Shown here piece by piece: positions 51,280 through 61,362 of a stretch of 64,000 nucleotides of DNA. The stretch is taken from the NCBI RefSeq assembly GCF_014489535.1, contig NZ_CP060783.1, forward strand, positions 558,001 to 622,000, given 5' to 3'. This DNA is from Diaphorobacter aerolatus (lineage in GTDB: Bacteria; Pseudomonadota; Gammaproteobacteria; Burkholderiales; Burkholderiaceae_C). The translations under genes were made by a program, and so were the position numbers. Below the pieces are notes generated by a model. That model saw only the letters and a list, made by a program, of their open reading frames with translations, had not been told where the DNA came from and did not search any database. Each line of letters opens with the position of its first letter. The stretch's first letter is position 1.

Positions 51280-52116
51280 ATGTCCAAAGCCTTTCGACTG
51301 ACCGCATCCACCGGGATCCACAAGGGAGATCGGGAATACCAGCAAGACCGGGTCGCCTTGCTGTCACACCCGCGATTCAACGGCTGCGTGCTCGGCATTG
51401 TTGCAGATGGAATGGGCGGGCGCAGCGGCGGACGCAAGGCGTCCGACCAGGTGCTGCTCACGGCGCAGCAATTGTTTGAACGCTATTCCCCCGATGTCGA
51501 CGACGGCCCCACGATGCTCAAGCATATCGTCACCGAAGCCCACATCGTCATTCGCCTGACCGCCATTTCGACCGAGCAGGAACCGCACAGCACGGTGGCC
51601 GCGTTCCTGATCACGCCGCGCGGCGAATGCCACTGGGTGCACGCCGGCGATTCGCGCATCTACCACGTGCAGTACGGACAACTGATCCAGCGAACCAGTG
51701 ACCACTCCTATGTGCAGTCGCTGGTGGATCGCGGCGAGATCACCGAGGCCGAGGCGCACAACCATCCGCACTCGAACATTCTCGTGGGCTGCCTTGGCAC
51801 CGAGGCCGATCCTCCGGCAGCGTCCCACATGATCAACAACTTGCAACCAGGCGATGTGATTCTGGCCTGCAGCGACGGCGTCTGGCACTACTTCGCCCCT
51901 ACCGAGCTGGCCTCGGTCGCCAACTCGCTCACGCCGCGCGAGGCGACCGAGTTCCTGATCGACAAGGCCCGCGCCCGCGCGCGCGGCACGGGAGACAACC
52001 TGTCGCTCGTGATCGTGAAAATCGATGCGCTCGAAGAGGAAAAGAAGGTACCGACAACCAACGACCTCGCACGTTCGGAAGGCCACAGCGTCGGCAACTA
52101 CGTGCCTACGCGCTGA
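51280..52116 (+). CDS. PP2C-family protein phosphatase (second copy)
   Basis: A 278-residue PP2C phosphatase with complete metal motifs (GDREYQQDRV, VADGMGGRSGG, HAGDSRIYHV, CSDGVWHYF, GDNLSLV). It differs clearly from PppA and lies 10 kb away among housekeeping genes, divergent from dinG. No kinase gene is adjacent, so its substrate is unknown; cross-talk with the T6SS kinase is possible but not shown. Confidence 0.9.
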   Translation: MSKAFRLTASTGIHKGDREYQQDRVALLSHPRFNGCVLGIVADGMGGRSGGRKASDQVLLTAQQLFERYSPDVDDGPTMLKHIVTEAHIVIRLTAISTEQEPHSTVAAFLITPRGECHWVHAGDSRIYHVQYGQLIQRTSDHSYVQSLVDRGEITEAEAHNHPHSNILVGCLGTEADPPAASHMINNLQPGDVILACSDGVWHYFAPTELASVANSLTPREATEFLIDKARARARGTGDNLSLVIVKIDALEEEKKVPTTNDLARSEGHSVGNYVPTR

Positions 52117-52152
52117 ACTGCGCCCTGGACTTCAGCCCGGAAATCGCGGAAA

Positions 52153-52857
52153 TCACTGCGCGCCGGATGCCGCCGGATTCGGCAGAGGGGCCGCTCCGGG
52201 TTTTCCGAGCCGCGCCGCATCATCGATATCGCGCTCGTGCTTGGCGCGGCGTTCGGCCGCCTTGCGCTGCTTGGCCTCGTATTGCATGCGTGCACGTTCG
52301 ACCTTGCCGGGCTGGCTTGCCTGACGATGGGCCTGTTCCTGGGCATTGGCGGCCTCGCGCGACTTCTGCTGCTGGGCGCGCTGCTGCGCCTCTGCCTCGC
52401 GCTGCTGAACGCTTTGCTCACGCGATTGCGCGTCCGCCCCGGGGTCGCGCGCATCGTTGCGTGCGCGCCCGGACTCGGCCTTCTCGCGCTGCTGTTCCTC
52501 GCTCTCGCGGATGTCGCGCAGACGCTCCTCGGCACGTTCCCGGCGTTCGGCCTCGTTGAGCTTGAGTTCGCGGCTGCGCAGCACACCGTCCTCGGCGCGC
52601 GCCTTGGCACGCGCCGATTGCAGACACGACTCCACCACGAACCGCTTGTAGCAATCGGCCTCTTGCTTCACAAGCCGCTGCTCGATCTCGGCGCGCTGCT
52701 TCTGGATGCCCGACCGCTCCGCGTCGCGCTCGGCCTGTACGCGTTGCGATGGGTCATCGGCCTGAGGCTCGGCGGACTGGACAAGGCTTCCCAGACAGGC
52801 CAGATGCAGGGCGAAAAGGCTGGTTGCCCAGCGGGTACGACTCATGTGGAGCTTCAT
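52153..52857 (-). CDS. exported coiled-coil protein of unknown function
   Basis: A 234-residue protein. An N-terminal signal peptide (WATSLFALHLACLGSLVQSA) is followed by an almost continuous Glu/Arg/Gln/Ala-rich helix, likely coiled coil, and a short Pro/Ala tail. Two cysteines (ADCYKRFVVESC) near residues 70-80 could form a disulfide in the periplasm. No family recognised. It starts 1 base after the zapE stop and is probably co-transcribed with zapE. Confidence 0.7.
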   Translation of the reverse strand: MKLHMSRTRWATSLFALHLACLGSLVQSAEPQADDPSQRVQAERDAERSGIQKQRAEIEQRLVKQEADCYKRFVVESCLQSARAKARAEDGVLRSRELKLNEAERRERAEERLRDIRESEEQQREKAESGRARNDARDPGADAQSREQSVQQREAEAQQRAQQQKSREAANAQEQAHRQASQPGKVERARMQYEAKQRKAAERRAKHERDIDDAARLGKPGAAPLPNPAASGAQ

Positions 52858-52858
52858 G

Positions 52859-53956
52859 TCAGGTCAGATGGGTATCCACCGTGCGGCGTTCAAGTGCCAG
52901 ATATTCCTTGGACTGCATCTCGTTCAGACGCGAGACGGTGCGCGGGAACTCGTGCGCCAAGGGTCCTTCAGTATAAAGACCCTCGGGCGCCGTCTCGGCC
53001 GAAATGATCAGCTTGACCGAACGGTCATAGAGCACGTCCACCAGCCAGGTGAAACGCCGCGCCGCAGACGCCATGTTCACCGGCATGTGCTTCACGTTGG
53101 ACAGCAGCACGGTGTGGAATTGCGTGGCGATTTCCAGATAGTCATTCTGCGAGCGTGGCCCCGCGCAAAGTTCGTTGAACTCGAACCAGACCACGCCCCC
53201 GGCGCGGCGCTTGGCGCGGATCTCTCGCGCCTCGATGTGCAGCACCGGATCTTCGTCGTCCACTTCGGCAAGCTGGTTGAACGTGGCCTCCATCGCAGCC
53301 TCGGCCTCGGGGCCAAGTGGCGTGTGATAGAGCTTTGCGTTTTCGAGCGTGCGGCGGCGGTAGTCCGTGCCGTTGTCCACGTTGACCACTTCCATGTGCT
53401 CGTTGAGCAGCGCAATCGCGGGCAGGATGCGGTCGCGGTGCAACCCGTCGGGATAGAGATCGTCGGGCTTGAAGTTCGACGTCGTCACAAAGCCCACGCC
53501 GTTCCTGAACAGCGAATCGAGCAGGCGGTAGAGAATCATGGCGTCCGTGATGTCGGCCACGTGAAACTCGTCAAAACAGATCAGCTTGTATTTCCTGGAG
53601 ATCTTCTCGCCCAGCACGTCGAGCGGATTCTGCGTGCCCTGCATCTGGTGCAGTTCGCGATGCACCTCGCGCATGAATTCGTGAAAATGCAGGCGTGTCT
53701 TGCGCTTGATCGGAACGGCGTTGTAGAAGCATTCCATCAGAAAGCTCTTGCCGCGCCCCACCCCGCCATACATGTACACACCCTTGGGCAGGTCCGGGTG
53801 ATTGATCAGCTTCTTGAATGCGTTGGAGCGCTTTTGCTTGTAGTTGCTCCAATCGTCGGCGCAGCGCTGCAGTGCCTCCACCGCGCGCAATTGCGCCGGA
53901 TCGCTCTTGAATCCCTTGGTGGCGAGCGCTGCCTCGTAAGCCTCTTTCACATTCAC
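52859..53956 (-). CDS. zapE: ZapE/AFG1-family ATPase
   Basis: A 365-residue AFG1-like ATPase. Walker A MYGGVGRGKSFLM, RLHFHEFMREVHRELH, Walker B LICFDEFHVADI and TTSNFKPDDLYPDGLHRDRILPAI are all present. ZapE affects FtsZ ring stability and membrane-protein turnover. The start is GTG 53956 (VNVKEAYEAAL) with GGGAGAGACGACG upstream; an upstream extension to 54007 has no ribosome site. Its position after lpdA is common in Comamonadaceae and relatives. Confidence 0.9.
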   Translation of the reverse strand: MNVKEAYEAALATKGFKSDPAQLRAVEALQRCADDWSNYKQKRSNAFKKLINHPDLPKGVYMYGGVGRGKSFLMECFYNAVPIKRKTRLHFHEFMREVHRELHQMQGTQNPLDVLGEKISRKYKLICFDEFHVADITDAMILYRLLDSLFRNGVGFVTTSNFKPDDLYPDGLHRDRILPAIALLNEHMEVVNVDNGTDYRRRTLENAKLYHTPLGPEAEAAMEATFNQLAEVDDEDPVLHIEAREIRAKRRAGGVVWFEFNELCAGPRSQNDYLEIATQFHTVLLSNVKHMPVNMASAARRFTWLVDVLYDRSVKLIISAETAPEGLYTEGPLAHEFPRTVSRLNEMQSKEYLALERRTVDTHLT

Positions 53957-54093
53957 CGTCGTCTCTCCCAAACCTTGAAAATACCAAGACCTGTTCACAC
54001 AATCCACGAAGATCGCTGGGTGTGAGCAGGTCCTGGGGCAGAGCTATCGCGAAGTCCCGAAAACCCGGAACCGACTTCAGCGATGATGTTGAA

Positions 54094-55521
54094 TCAGAAG
54101 TTGAGCGTGCGCTTGTCCACGGCCAGCGCCGCTTCCTTGGTGGATTCCGACAGCGATGGGTGAGCGTGGCAGATGCGGGCGATGTCTTCGCTCGATGCCT
54201 TGAACTCCATGGCCACAACGGCTTCGGAGATCAGCTCGGAGACCATCGGCCCGACCATGTGCACGCCCAGAATTTCGTCGGTTTCGGCATCGGCGATGAA
54301 CTTCACCATGCCGGTCGTGTCGCCCAGAGCGCGTGCGCGGCCGTTCGCGAGGAACGGGAACGAGCCGGCCTTGTACTTCACGCCCTGCTCCTTGAGCTGC
54401 TGCTCGGTGCGGCCCACCCACGCCACTTCGGGGCTTGTGTAGATCACGAAGGGGATGGTGTTGAAGTTCACATGGCCATGTTGACCGGCGATGCGCTCGG
54501 CCACGGCCACGGCCTCTTCTTCGGCCTTGTGGGCGAGCATCGGGCCACGCACCACGTCACCCACGGCCCACACGCCAGGCAGATTGGTCTTGCAGTTCTC
54601 GTCCACGACGATCTGGCCGCGCTCGTCGAGCGCGAGGCCCACGGCTTCGGGGTTCAGGCCGATGGTGTTGGCGGTGCGGCCAATCGAGACGATCAGCTTT
54701 TCCACTTCCAGCGTCTGGGCTTCGCCCTTGGCATTGGTGTAGGAAACGGTCACGCCTTTCTTGCCGGTCTTGACTTCGCCGACCTTCACGCCGAGCTCGA
54801 TCTTCAGGCCCTGCTTGTCGAAAGCCTTCTTGGCTTCCTTGGCGATCTGCTCGTCAACGGCGGGCAGGAACTTGTCCATGCCTTCGAGCACCGTCACTTC
54901 CGAGCCAAGACGACGCCAGACCGAACCCATCTCGAGACCGATCACGCCGGAGCCGATCAGGCCGAGTGTCTTCGGGGTCTTCTCGAGCGCCAGCGCGCCG
55001 TCGTTGGACAGGATGAACTCTTCATCGAACGGCACACCGGGCAGCGCACGCGCGTTCGAGCCAGTGGCGATGATGATCTGCTTGCCGGTGATGGTTTCCT
55101 CTTCCTTGCCGGCAACCTTGATTTCGTAGCCGCCATCGGCAGCCTTCACGAACGAACCACGGCCGTGGAAGAACGTGACCTTGTTCTTCTTGAACAGGTA
55201 CAGGATGCCGTCGTTGTTCTGCTTCACGATGCCTTGCTTGCGCGAGATCATCTTGGGCACGTCCATGTCCACCTTCCCGGTAGAAATGCCGTGATCCGCG
55301 AAGTGCAGCTTCGCATGGTCATAGTGCTCGGACGACTGCAGCAGCGCCTTCGACGGAATGCAACCCACGTTGGTGCAGGTGCCGCCGGGAGCCGCACCGC
55401 CCTGCGCGTTCTTCCACTCGTCGATACACGCGACGTTGAAACCCAGTTGCGCTGCACGAATTGCAGCGATATAGCCGCCAGGGCCTGCGCCGATGACGAC
55501 GACGTCAAATTGCTTGCTCAT
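54094..55521 (-). CDS. lpdA: dihydrolipoyl dehydrogenase (E3)
   Basis: A complete 475-residue E3. FAD-binding GAGPGGYIAA, redox disulfide in GGTCTNVGCIPSK, NAD-binding GSGVIGLEMG, and the C-terminal active-site pair HAHPSLSE are all present. It reoxidises dihydrolipoamide for the 2-oxoglutarate dehydrogenase complex. Third gene of odhA-odhB-lpdA, separated from odhB by 245 bp that contain a palindromic repeat. Confidence 0.96.
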   Translation of the reverse strand: MSKQFDVVVIGAGPGGYIAAIRAAQLGFNVACIDEWKNAQGGAAPGGTCTNVGCIPSKALLQSSEHYDHAKLHFADHGISTGKVDMDVPKMISRKQGIVKQNNDGILYLFKKNKVTFFHGRGSFVKAADGGYEIKVAGKEEETITGKQIIIATGSNARALPGVPFDEEFILSNDGALALEKTPKTLGLIGSGVIGLEMGSVWRRLGSEVTVLEGMDKFLPAVDEQIAKEAKKAFDKQGLKIELGVKVGEVKTGKKGVTVSYTNAKGEAQTLEVEKLIVSIGRTANTIGLNPEAVGLALDERGQIVVDENCKTNLPGVWAVGDVVRGPMLAHKAEEEAVAVAERIAGQHGHVNFNTIPFVIYTSPEVAWVGRTEQQLKEQGVKYKAGSFPFLANGRARALGDTTGMVKFIADAETDEILGVHMVGPMVSELISEAVVAMEFKASSEDIARICHAHPSLSESTKEAALAVDKRTLNF

Positions 55522-55766
55522 GTTTTGAATCTTTTCTTGTCAGTTGCTGGAAAAAACCCACCGAGAGGCCATGCCAAGGGTGGGTTTGCGCTTTCCGTGA
55601 ATTTGTAGTCCGGTACAGATCACTGCCCATGAGTCTGGCGCGGCCGATACCAGCAGCAGCCGCGCAAGGGCCGCCCCGCCGCGCTGGCTGCGTCCCCCTT
55701 CCCGCTTTGCACAGCAAAACGAGAGAAGGGGGAAGGCGCACAGCGCCACAGGGGGTTGTTCATGAT
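55522..55766. other. intergenic region odhB-lpdA
   Basis: 245 bp with no gene. Its middle third is a GC-rich palindromic element (55694-55732), which may affect message stability or partial termination between odhB and lpdA. Confidence 0.5.
55694..55732. repeat. intergenic palindromic repeat element
   Basis: An imperfect inverted repeat: CCCCCTTCCCGCTTTGC on the left and GCAAAACGAGAGAAGGGGG on the right, separated by a few bases. It is preceded by GCGGCTGCTGCTGG-like and GCGCTGGCTGCG sequence of the kind found between many genes in Comamonadaceae. It can fold as a long stem in RNA. Confidence 0.6.
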
Positions 55767-57047
55767 TTACAAATCGAACAACAAACGGGATGGATCCTCC
55801 AGCGCGTCCTTCATCGCCACCAGACTCAGCACGGCTTCGCGGCCGTCGATGATGCGGTGGTCATAGGACATTGCCAGATAGTTCATCGGGCGGATCACGA
55901 TCTGGCCGTCTTCGACCACGGCGCGGTCCTTGGTGGCGTGCACGCCCAGAATCGCGGACTGAGGTGGGTTGATGATCGGGGTCGACATCATCGAGCCGAA
56001 GGTACCGCCGTTGGAGATCGAGAAGGTGCCGCCGGTCATTTCGTCAATGCTCAGCTTGCCGTCCTTGGCCTTCTGGCCGAATTCGGCGATCTTCTTTTCG
56101 ATGTCGGCAAAGCTCATCTGATCGGCGTTGCGCAGGATGGGCACGACCAGACCGCGTGGCGAACTGACGGCGATACCGATGTCGAAATAGCCATGGTAGA
56201 CGATGTCGTTGCCGTCGATCGATCCGTTCACCGCCGGGAACTTCTTGAGCGCGTGCACGGCCGCCTTCACGAAGAACGACATGAAGCCGAGCTTGACGCC
56301 ATGCTCCTTGGTGAACTGGTCCTGGAACTTCTTGCGCAGGTCCATCACCGGAGCCATGTTCACTTCGTTGAACGTGGTCAGGATGGCGTTGGTCGATTGC
56401 GATTGCAGCAGACGCTCGGCAATGCGCGCGCGCAGGCGAGTCATCGGCACGCGTTGCTCCGGGCGATCGCCCAGGTTAACCGCAGGGGCGGCGACTTGCG
56501 GCAAGGCCGCGGTTGGCACGCCGGTCGGGATGGCAGCGCCGCCCTTGATTGCCGACAGCGCATCACCCTTGGTCACGCGACCATCCTTGCCCGATCCGGC
56601 CACATTGGCGGCGGACAGGTTGTTGTCGGCGAGGATCTTGGCGGCCGCAGGCATGGCAACGCCGGCCTTGCTGTTGTTGCTGGCCGATGCCGCTGCGGCA
56701 GGGGCAGCAGCGGCGGCAGGTGCCGGTGCGGGAGCCGCGGCAGCAGCAGGCGCTGCCTCGGCGGCTGGTGCTGCGGCGGGAGCCGGGGCCGCAGCGCCTG
56801 CGACGGCTTCGGTATCGATCTTGGCGATCACTTGCTCGGCGGTCACGGTGGCCCCGTCGCCTTGCAGGATTTCGGCCAGAACGCCTGCCGAAGGAGCCGG
56901 CACTTCGAGCACGACCTTGTCGGTTTCGATCTCGATGAGGATTTCGTCCACCGCAACGGCATCACCGGCCTTCTTCTTCCAGTTCAGCATGGTGGCTTCC
57001 GTGATGGACTCGGAGAGCTGCGGGACTTTGACTTCAACAATAGCCAT
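55767..57047 (-). CDS. odhB: dihydrolipoyllysine succinyltransferase (E2 of 2-oxoglutarate dehydrogenase)
   Basis: A 426-residue E2. The lipoyl domain at residues 1-80 has the acceptor lysine in [12 protein letters not shown] long Ala/Pro hinge and a peripheral-subunit-binding domain ([29 protein letters not shown]) follow, then the catalytic domain ends with [13 protein letters not shown], whose His and Asp are catalytic. It transfers succinyl groups from lipoamide to CoA in the TCA cycle. Confidence 0.97.
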   Translation of the reverse strand: MAIVEVKVPQLSESITEATMLNWKKKAGDAVAVDEILIEIETDKVVLEVPAPSAGVLAEILQGDGATVTAEQVIAKIDTEAVAGAAAPAPAAAPAAEAAPAAAAAPAPAPAAAAAPAAAASASNNSKAGVAMPAAAKILADNNLSAANVAGSGKDGRVTKGDALSAIKGGAAIPTGVPTAALPQVAAPAVNLGDRPEQRVPMTRLRARIAERLLQSQSTNAILTTFNEVNMAPVMDLRKKFQDQFTKEHGVKLGFMSFFVKAAVHALKKFPAVNGSIDGNDIVYHGYFDIGIAVSSPRGLVVPILRNADQMSFADIEKKIAEFGQKAKDGKLSIDEMTGGTFSISNGGTFGSMMSTPIINPPQSAILGVHATKDRAVVEDGQIVIRPMNYLAMSYDHRIIDGREAVLSLVAMKDALEDPSRLLFDL

Positions 57048-57100
57048 TTTTCTATTCCTATTCGTGTTTTGTACTGATGGGTACGAGCGGGTTTCCAGCC

Positions 57101-59979
57101 TTACTTGGTCAGGACAAAACCCTTGAGCTTGCCAAATGCGCCGTCGATCAGTGCCTTCTGCTGCTCCTGATGCAGGTGCGAATAACCCACGGCGGGCGAC
57201 GCGGAGGCGGCGCGACCGGAGTAGCCGAGCTTCTGACCGTCCAGCATGTTCTCATGGATGTTGTGCTGGATGAAGAACCAGGCACCCTGATTCTGCGGTT
57301 CGTCCTGGCACCACACGATGTCGCTCGCGTTGCTGTACTTCTTGACCTCGGCAGCGAATGCCTTGTGGGGGAAGGGATACAGCTGCTCGACACGGATGAT
57401 GGCCACGTCGTCCTGCTTGGCTTCGGCGCGCTTCTTCACCAGATCGTAGTACACCTTGCCCGAGCAGGCGATGATGCGCTTGACCTTGGCGGCGTTCTTG
57501 ACCACGGCTTCGTCCTGCTCCGGCAGCACCGTGTGGAACGAGCCCTTGGTGAATTCGGTCAGCGGCGAGGTCGCGTCCTTGTTACGCAGCAGCGACTTGG
57601 GCGTCATGATGACCAGCGGCTTGCGCAGGTTGCGGATCTGCTGGCGACGCAGCACATGGAAGATCTGGGCGGCAGTGGTCGGCTGCACGATCTGCATGTT
57701 GGCGTCGGCGGCAAGCTGCATGAAGCGCTCAAGGCGCGCCGAGCTGTGCTCAGGGCCCTGGCCTTCGTAGCCGTGCGGCAGCAGCAGCGTCAGGCCGTTG
57801 ATGCGGCCCCACTTCACTTCGCCCGAGGCGATGAACTGGTCGATCACCACTTGCGCGCCGTTGGCGAAGTCGCCGAACTGGGCTTCCCAGATCACCAGCG
57901 TGCTCGGATCGTTCGATGCGTAGCCGTATTCGAAGGCCAGAACGGCTTCTTCGGACAGGATCGAATCGATCACGGTGAACGGGGCCTGGTTGTCGGCCAC
58001 GTTCTGCAGCGGAATGTAGGTGCCTTCGCTCCACTTTTCGCGCTTCTGGTCGTGAATCACGGCGTGGCGGTGCGTGAACGTGCCACGGCCGCAGTCTTCA
58101 CCCGACAGGCGCACGGGGTAGCCGGAAGCCACCAGCGACGCGAACGCCATGTGCTCGCCCATGCCCCAGTCAACGTTGATCTCGCCACGGCCCATGGCGG
58201 CGCGGTCGTCATAGACCTTCTTGACGAGCGCGTGCGGCGTCACGCCTTCGGGGATCGTGGTGATCCGCTCGGCAAGGCGCTTCCACTCGGCGAGCGGGAT
58301 CGCGGTGTCGCCTGCGTCCGTCCATTTCTGGTTCAGGAACGGGCTCCAGTCCACGGCGTACTTGCTCTTGAAGTTGGTGAGCACCGGATCGGCCGTGTGC
58401 TTGCCCTCGTCCATCGCAGCGCGGAACGCCTTGACCATGTCGTCGCCCAGCGTGTCGCCCAGGCCCTGGGTCGCGAGCTTGTCGGCGTAGAGCTTGCGGG
58501 TGCCGGGATGCGCGCCGATCTTCTTGTACATCAGCGGCTGCGTCAGCGCAGGCGTGTCCTGCTCGTTGTGACCCAGCTTGCGGAAGCAGATGATGTCGAC
58601 GACGACGTCCTTGTCGAATTCCATGCGGAACTCGAGCGCCAGTTGCGTGGCAAGCGCCACGGCTTCCGGATCGTCACCGTTCACGTGCAGCACGGGCGAC
58701 TCGATCATCTTGACGATGTCGGTGCAATACAGCGTGGAACGTGCGTCGCGCGGATCGGACGTGGTGAAGCCGATCTGGTTGTTGATGATGATGTGCACCG
58801 TGCCGCCCGTGGAGTAGCCACGGGTCTGCGCCAGCGCCAGCGTTTCCTGGTTCACACCCTGACCGGCAAAGGCCGCATCGCCGTGCACCAGCACCGGCAG
58901 CACCTGCTTGCCGCGCGGGTCGTCGCGACGATCCATGCGCGAGCGCACCGAGCCTTCGACCACCGGGTTCACGATTTCCAGGTGCGAGGGATTGAATGCG
59001 AGCGACAGGTGAACCGGGCCGCCAGGAGTGGTCACGTCGGAGCTGAAGCCCTGGTGGTACTTCACGTCGCCGGATGGCAGGTCTTCGGGAGCGGTATGGT
59101 CAAACTCGGCGAACAGGTCCTTGGGCATCTTGCCCAGCGTGTTCACGAGCACGTTCAGGCGACCCCGGTGGGCCATGCCGATCACGACTTCCTGAATGCC
59201 CTTTTCGCCTGCGGAGTTGATCAGTTCGTCCATCGACGCGATGAACGATTCGCCACCTTCGAGCGAGAAGCGCTTCTGTCCAACGTATTTGGTGTGCAGG
59301 TAGCGCTCCAGGCCCTCGGCTGCGGTCAGGCGGTCGAGAATGCGCTTTTTCTTGGCGGCGTCGAAGTTCGGCTTGCTGCGGATCGACTCCAGCTTTTGCT
59401 GCCACCAGCGTTTCTGGTTCTGGTCGGTGGCATACATGTATTCGGCGCCGATGGTGCCGCAATACGTTTCGCGCAGAGCGTTGATCAGCTCGCGCAGGGT
59501 CATGGTTTCCTTGCCGAAGAACGTGTTGCTGGTGTTGAACACGGTTTCCTGATCGGCATCGGTGAAGCCGTAGAACGACGGCTCCAGCTCGGGAATCTCG
59601 GGGCGCTCGGTGCGCTTCAGGGGATCAAGATCGGCCCAGCGCTGACCGACGTTGCGGTAGGCGGCGATCAGCTGTTGAACGGCGGTGCGCTTGCGGCCCA
59701 GCTCCGAATCTGCACCAGAGGCAACGACGACCTGTGTGCCACCCTGCTTTGCGCGTTCGGCAAAAGCGTTGATGACGGGCAGGTGCGGCACGTCCTTGGC
59801 GTTGCTGCCGTCCACGGCGGGAACGTGCTGCAGAGCGTCGAAATATTCGCGCCAGGAATCGGGAACGCTGCCGGGGTTGGCCAGGTAGCTCTCATACATT
59901 TCTTCGACGTAGGGGCATTGCCGCCGAAGAGATACGTGTTGCCTTGATAGGCTTTGTATACGGATGTGGGTTCGCTCAT
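57101..59979 (-). CDS. odhA: 2-oxoglutarate dehydrogenase E1; one frameshift
   Basis: A 959-residue E1 after repair. The start is ATG 59979 ([24 protein letters not shown]) with GGAGGTGAGCGG upstream. A base missing in G4 at 59912-59915 separates the first 25 codons from [22 protein letters not shown] onward. Family motifs include [41 protein letters not shown] and [10 protein letters not shown]. It uses thiamine diphosphate to decarboxylate 2-oxoglutarate. First gene of the odh operon. Confidence 0.97.
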
Positions 59980-59994
59980 ATACCGCTCACCTCC

Positions 59995-60011
59995 GCTTCC
60001 CTGAAGGAAGC
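59995..60011 (-). promoter_or_regulatory. small hairpin in the odhA leader
   Basis: A 6-bp inverted repeat GCTTCC/GGAAGC with a 5-base loop directly precedes the odhA ribosome site (GGAGGTGAG). It could influence translation start. No riboswitch class is recognised. Confidence 0.3.
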
Positions 60012-60226
60012 ATTAGCTGGTTAGTAAACCTTCCGCGACACGGCTGAACCGGTTGGCGGATGCGACTGTGGCAGGGGAAGGGCCTAAGTACGGGCGCTAT
60101 TGTGCCACTGAACTTCATACCGCGTATGTCGGCTTGATGTCGGACAGGCGCTGAAACGCGGGCCCACATGCTATCGCTGGGGCCCAACTCGCGTACATTT
60201 GCCGGAATCTGCCCGAAACTCGCCTT

Positions 60227-61338
60227 ATGAAATCGCAAACATTACAGCAACGCACCTTCCTGTTGATCCTCATCCTGGTGACGCTGGCCTTCTTCGGAAT
60301 CCTCTGGCCCTATGCGTTTGCGGTGTTCTGGGGTGTTGTTTTGGCGATCCTCTTCGCCCCGCTGCAAAAATGGCTATTGCAGCGCATGCCCAAGCGCAAG
60401 AACACCGCAGCGCTGATCACGCTGACCATCTGCCTGATTCTGGTGATTCTGCCGCTGCTGCTCATCATCACGTCGCTGGTCTCCGAAGCCGCGGTCATCT
60501 ACGAGCATCTGCGATCCGGCCAGCTCAACGTCGGCAGCTACCTGCAGACCATCACGAATGCCCTGCCCGACTGGGCCATGGAGATGCTGGATCACTTCCA
60601 TCTGACCTCGATGGCCGAGATCGAGGAGCGGCTCTCGAAGTTCGGCGCCCAGGCCAGCCAGTTCCTTGCCACCAAGGCGGTGGACTTCGGCTCCAACACG
60701 CTGCAATTCGTGGTGGGCTTTGGTGTGATGCTGTATCTGCTGTTCTTTCTGCTGCGCGATGGCAGCGCCCTCGCCGCGCGCATTCGCGATGCCGTGCCGC
60801 TCGATCCCGTGCACAAACGCAAGCTGGCCGCCAAGTTCACCACGGTGATCCGCGCCACGGTCAAGGGCAACATCGCCGTTGCCGCCGTTCAAGGCTCGCT
60901 CGGCGGGCTGATCTTTTGGATCCTGGGCATCCAGGGCCCGGTGCTCTGGGGCGTGGTCATGGCCTTTCTCTCGCTCTTACCCGCCGTCGGCGCGGCGCTG
61001 ATCTGGGTGCCTGCGGCCATTTATTTCTTCGCCACCGGTGCCATCTGGCAAGGCGTGGTGATGGTGGCCTTTTGCGCCGGCGTCATTGGTTCGGTGGACA
61101 ACATCCTGCGCCCTCTTCTCGTCGGCAAGGACACCAAGCTGCCCGACTACATGGTGCTGATCTCGACCCTTGGCGGCATGGCGATCTTCGGCATCAGCGG
61201 CTTCGTGATCGGGCCCATGGTCGCGGCACTGTTCAACGCGGTATGGGACCTGTTCTCGCCACCTGCGGGCAGCGAAGACGAAGAGGAGTTGGCGGCGCAC
61301 TCCCCGCATCCGAGCACCACGACCGCACGGGACAATGA
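60227..61338 (+). CDS. AI-2E/YdiK-family membrane protein; probable 3' frameshift
   Basis: A polytopic membrane protein of about eight spans (FLLILILVTLAFFGILWPYAFAVFW, ALITLTICLILVILPLLLI, FVVGFGVMLYLLFFLL, the GGLIFWILGIQGPVLWGVVMAFLSLLPAVGAALIWVPAAIYFF block, and FGISGFVIGPMVAALFNAVW). Family members are transporters or exporters of uncertain substrate. As written the frame runs to 61483 and overlaps the convergent Bug gene by 120 bases. One base added in C4 at 61302-61305 ends it at 61338 with SPASEHHDRTGQ, about 370 residues, close to YdiK. I favour the shorter end. Confidence 0.85.
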
Positions 61339-61362
61339 TCCGAGATCCTCGTCGCTTGAGGA

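Noticed and set aside
57077-59947. A 956-codon open frame on the plus strand opposite odhA
   Set aside because: It mirrors the codon structure of a highly conserved gene, has no ribosome site or recognisable domain, and is typical of antisense frames in high-GC DNA.
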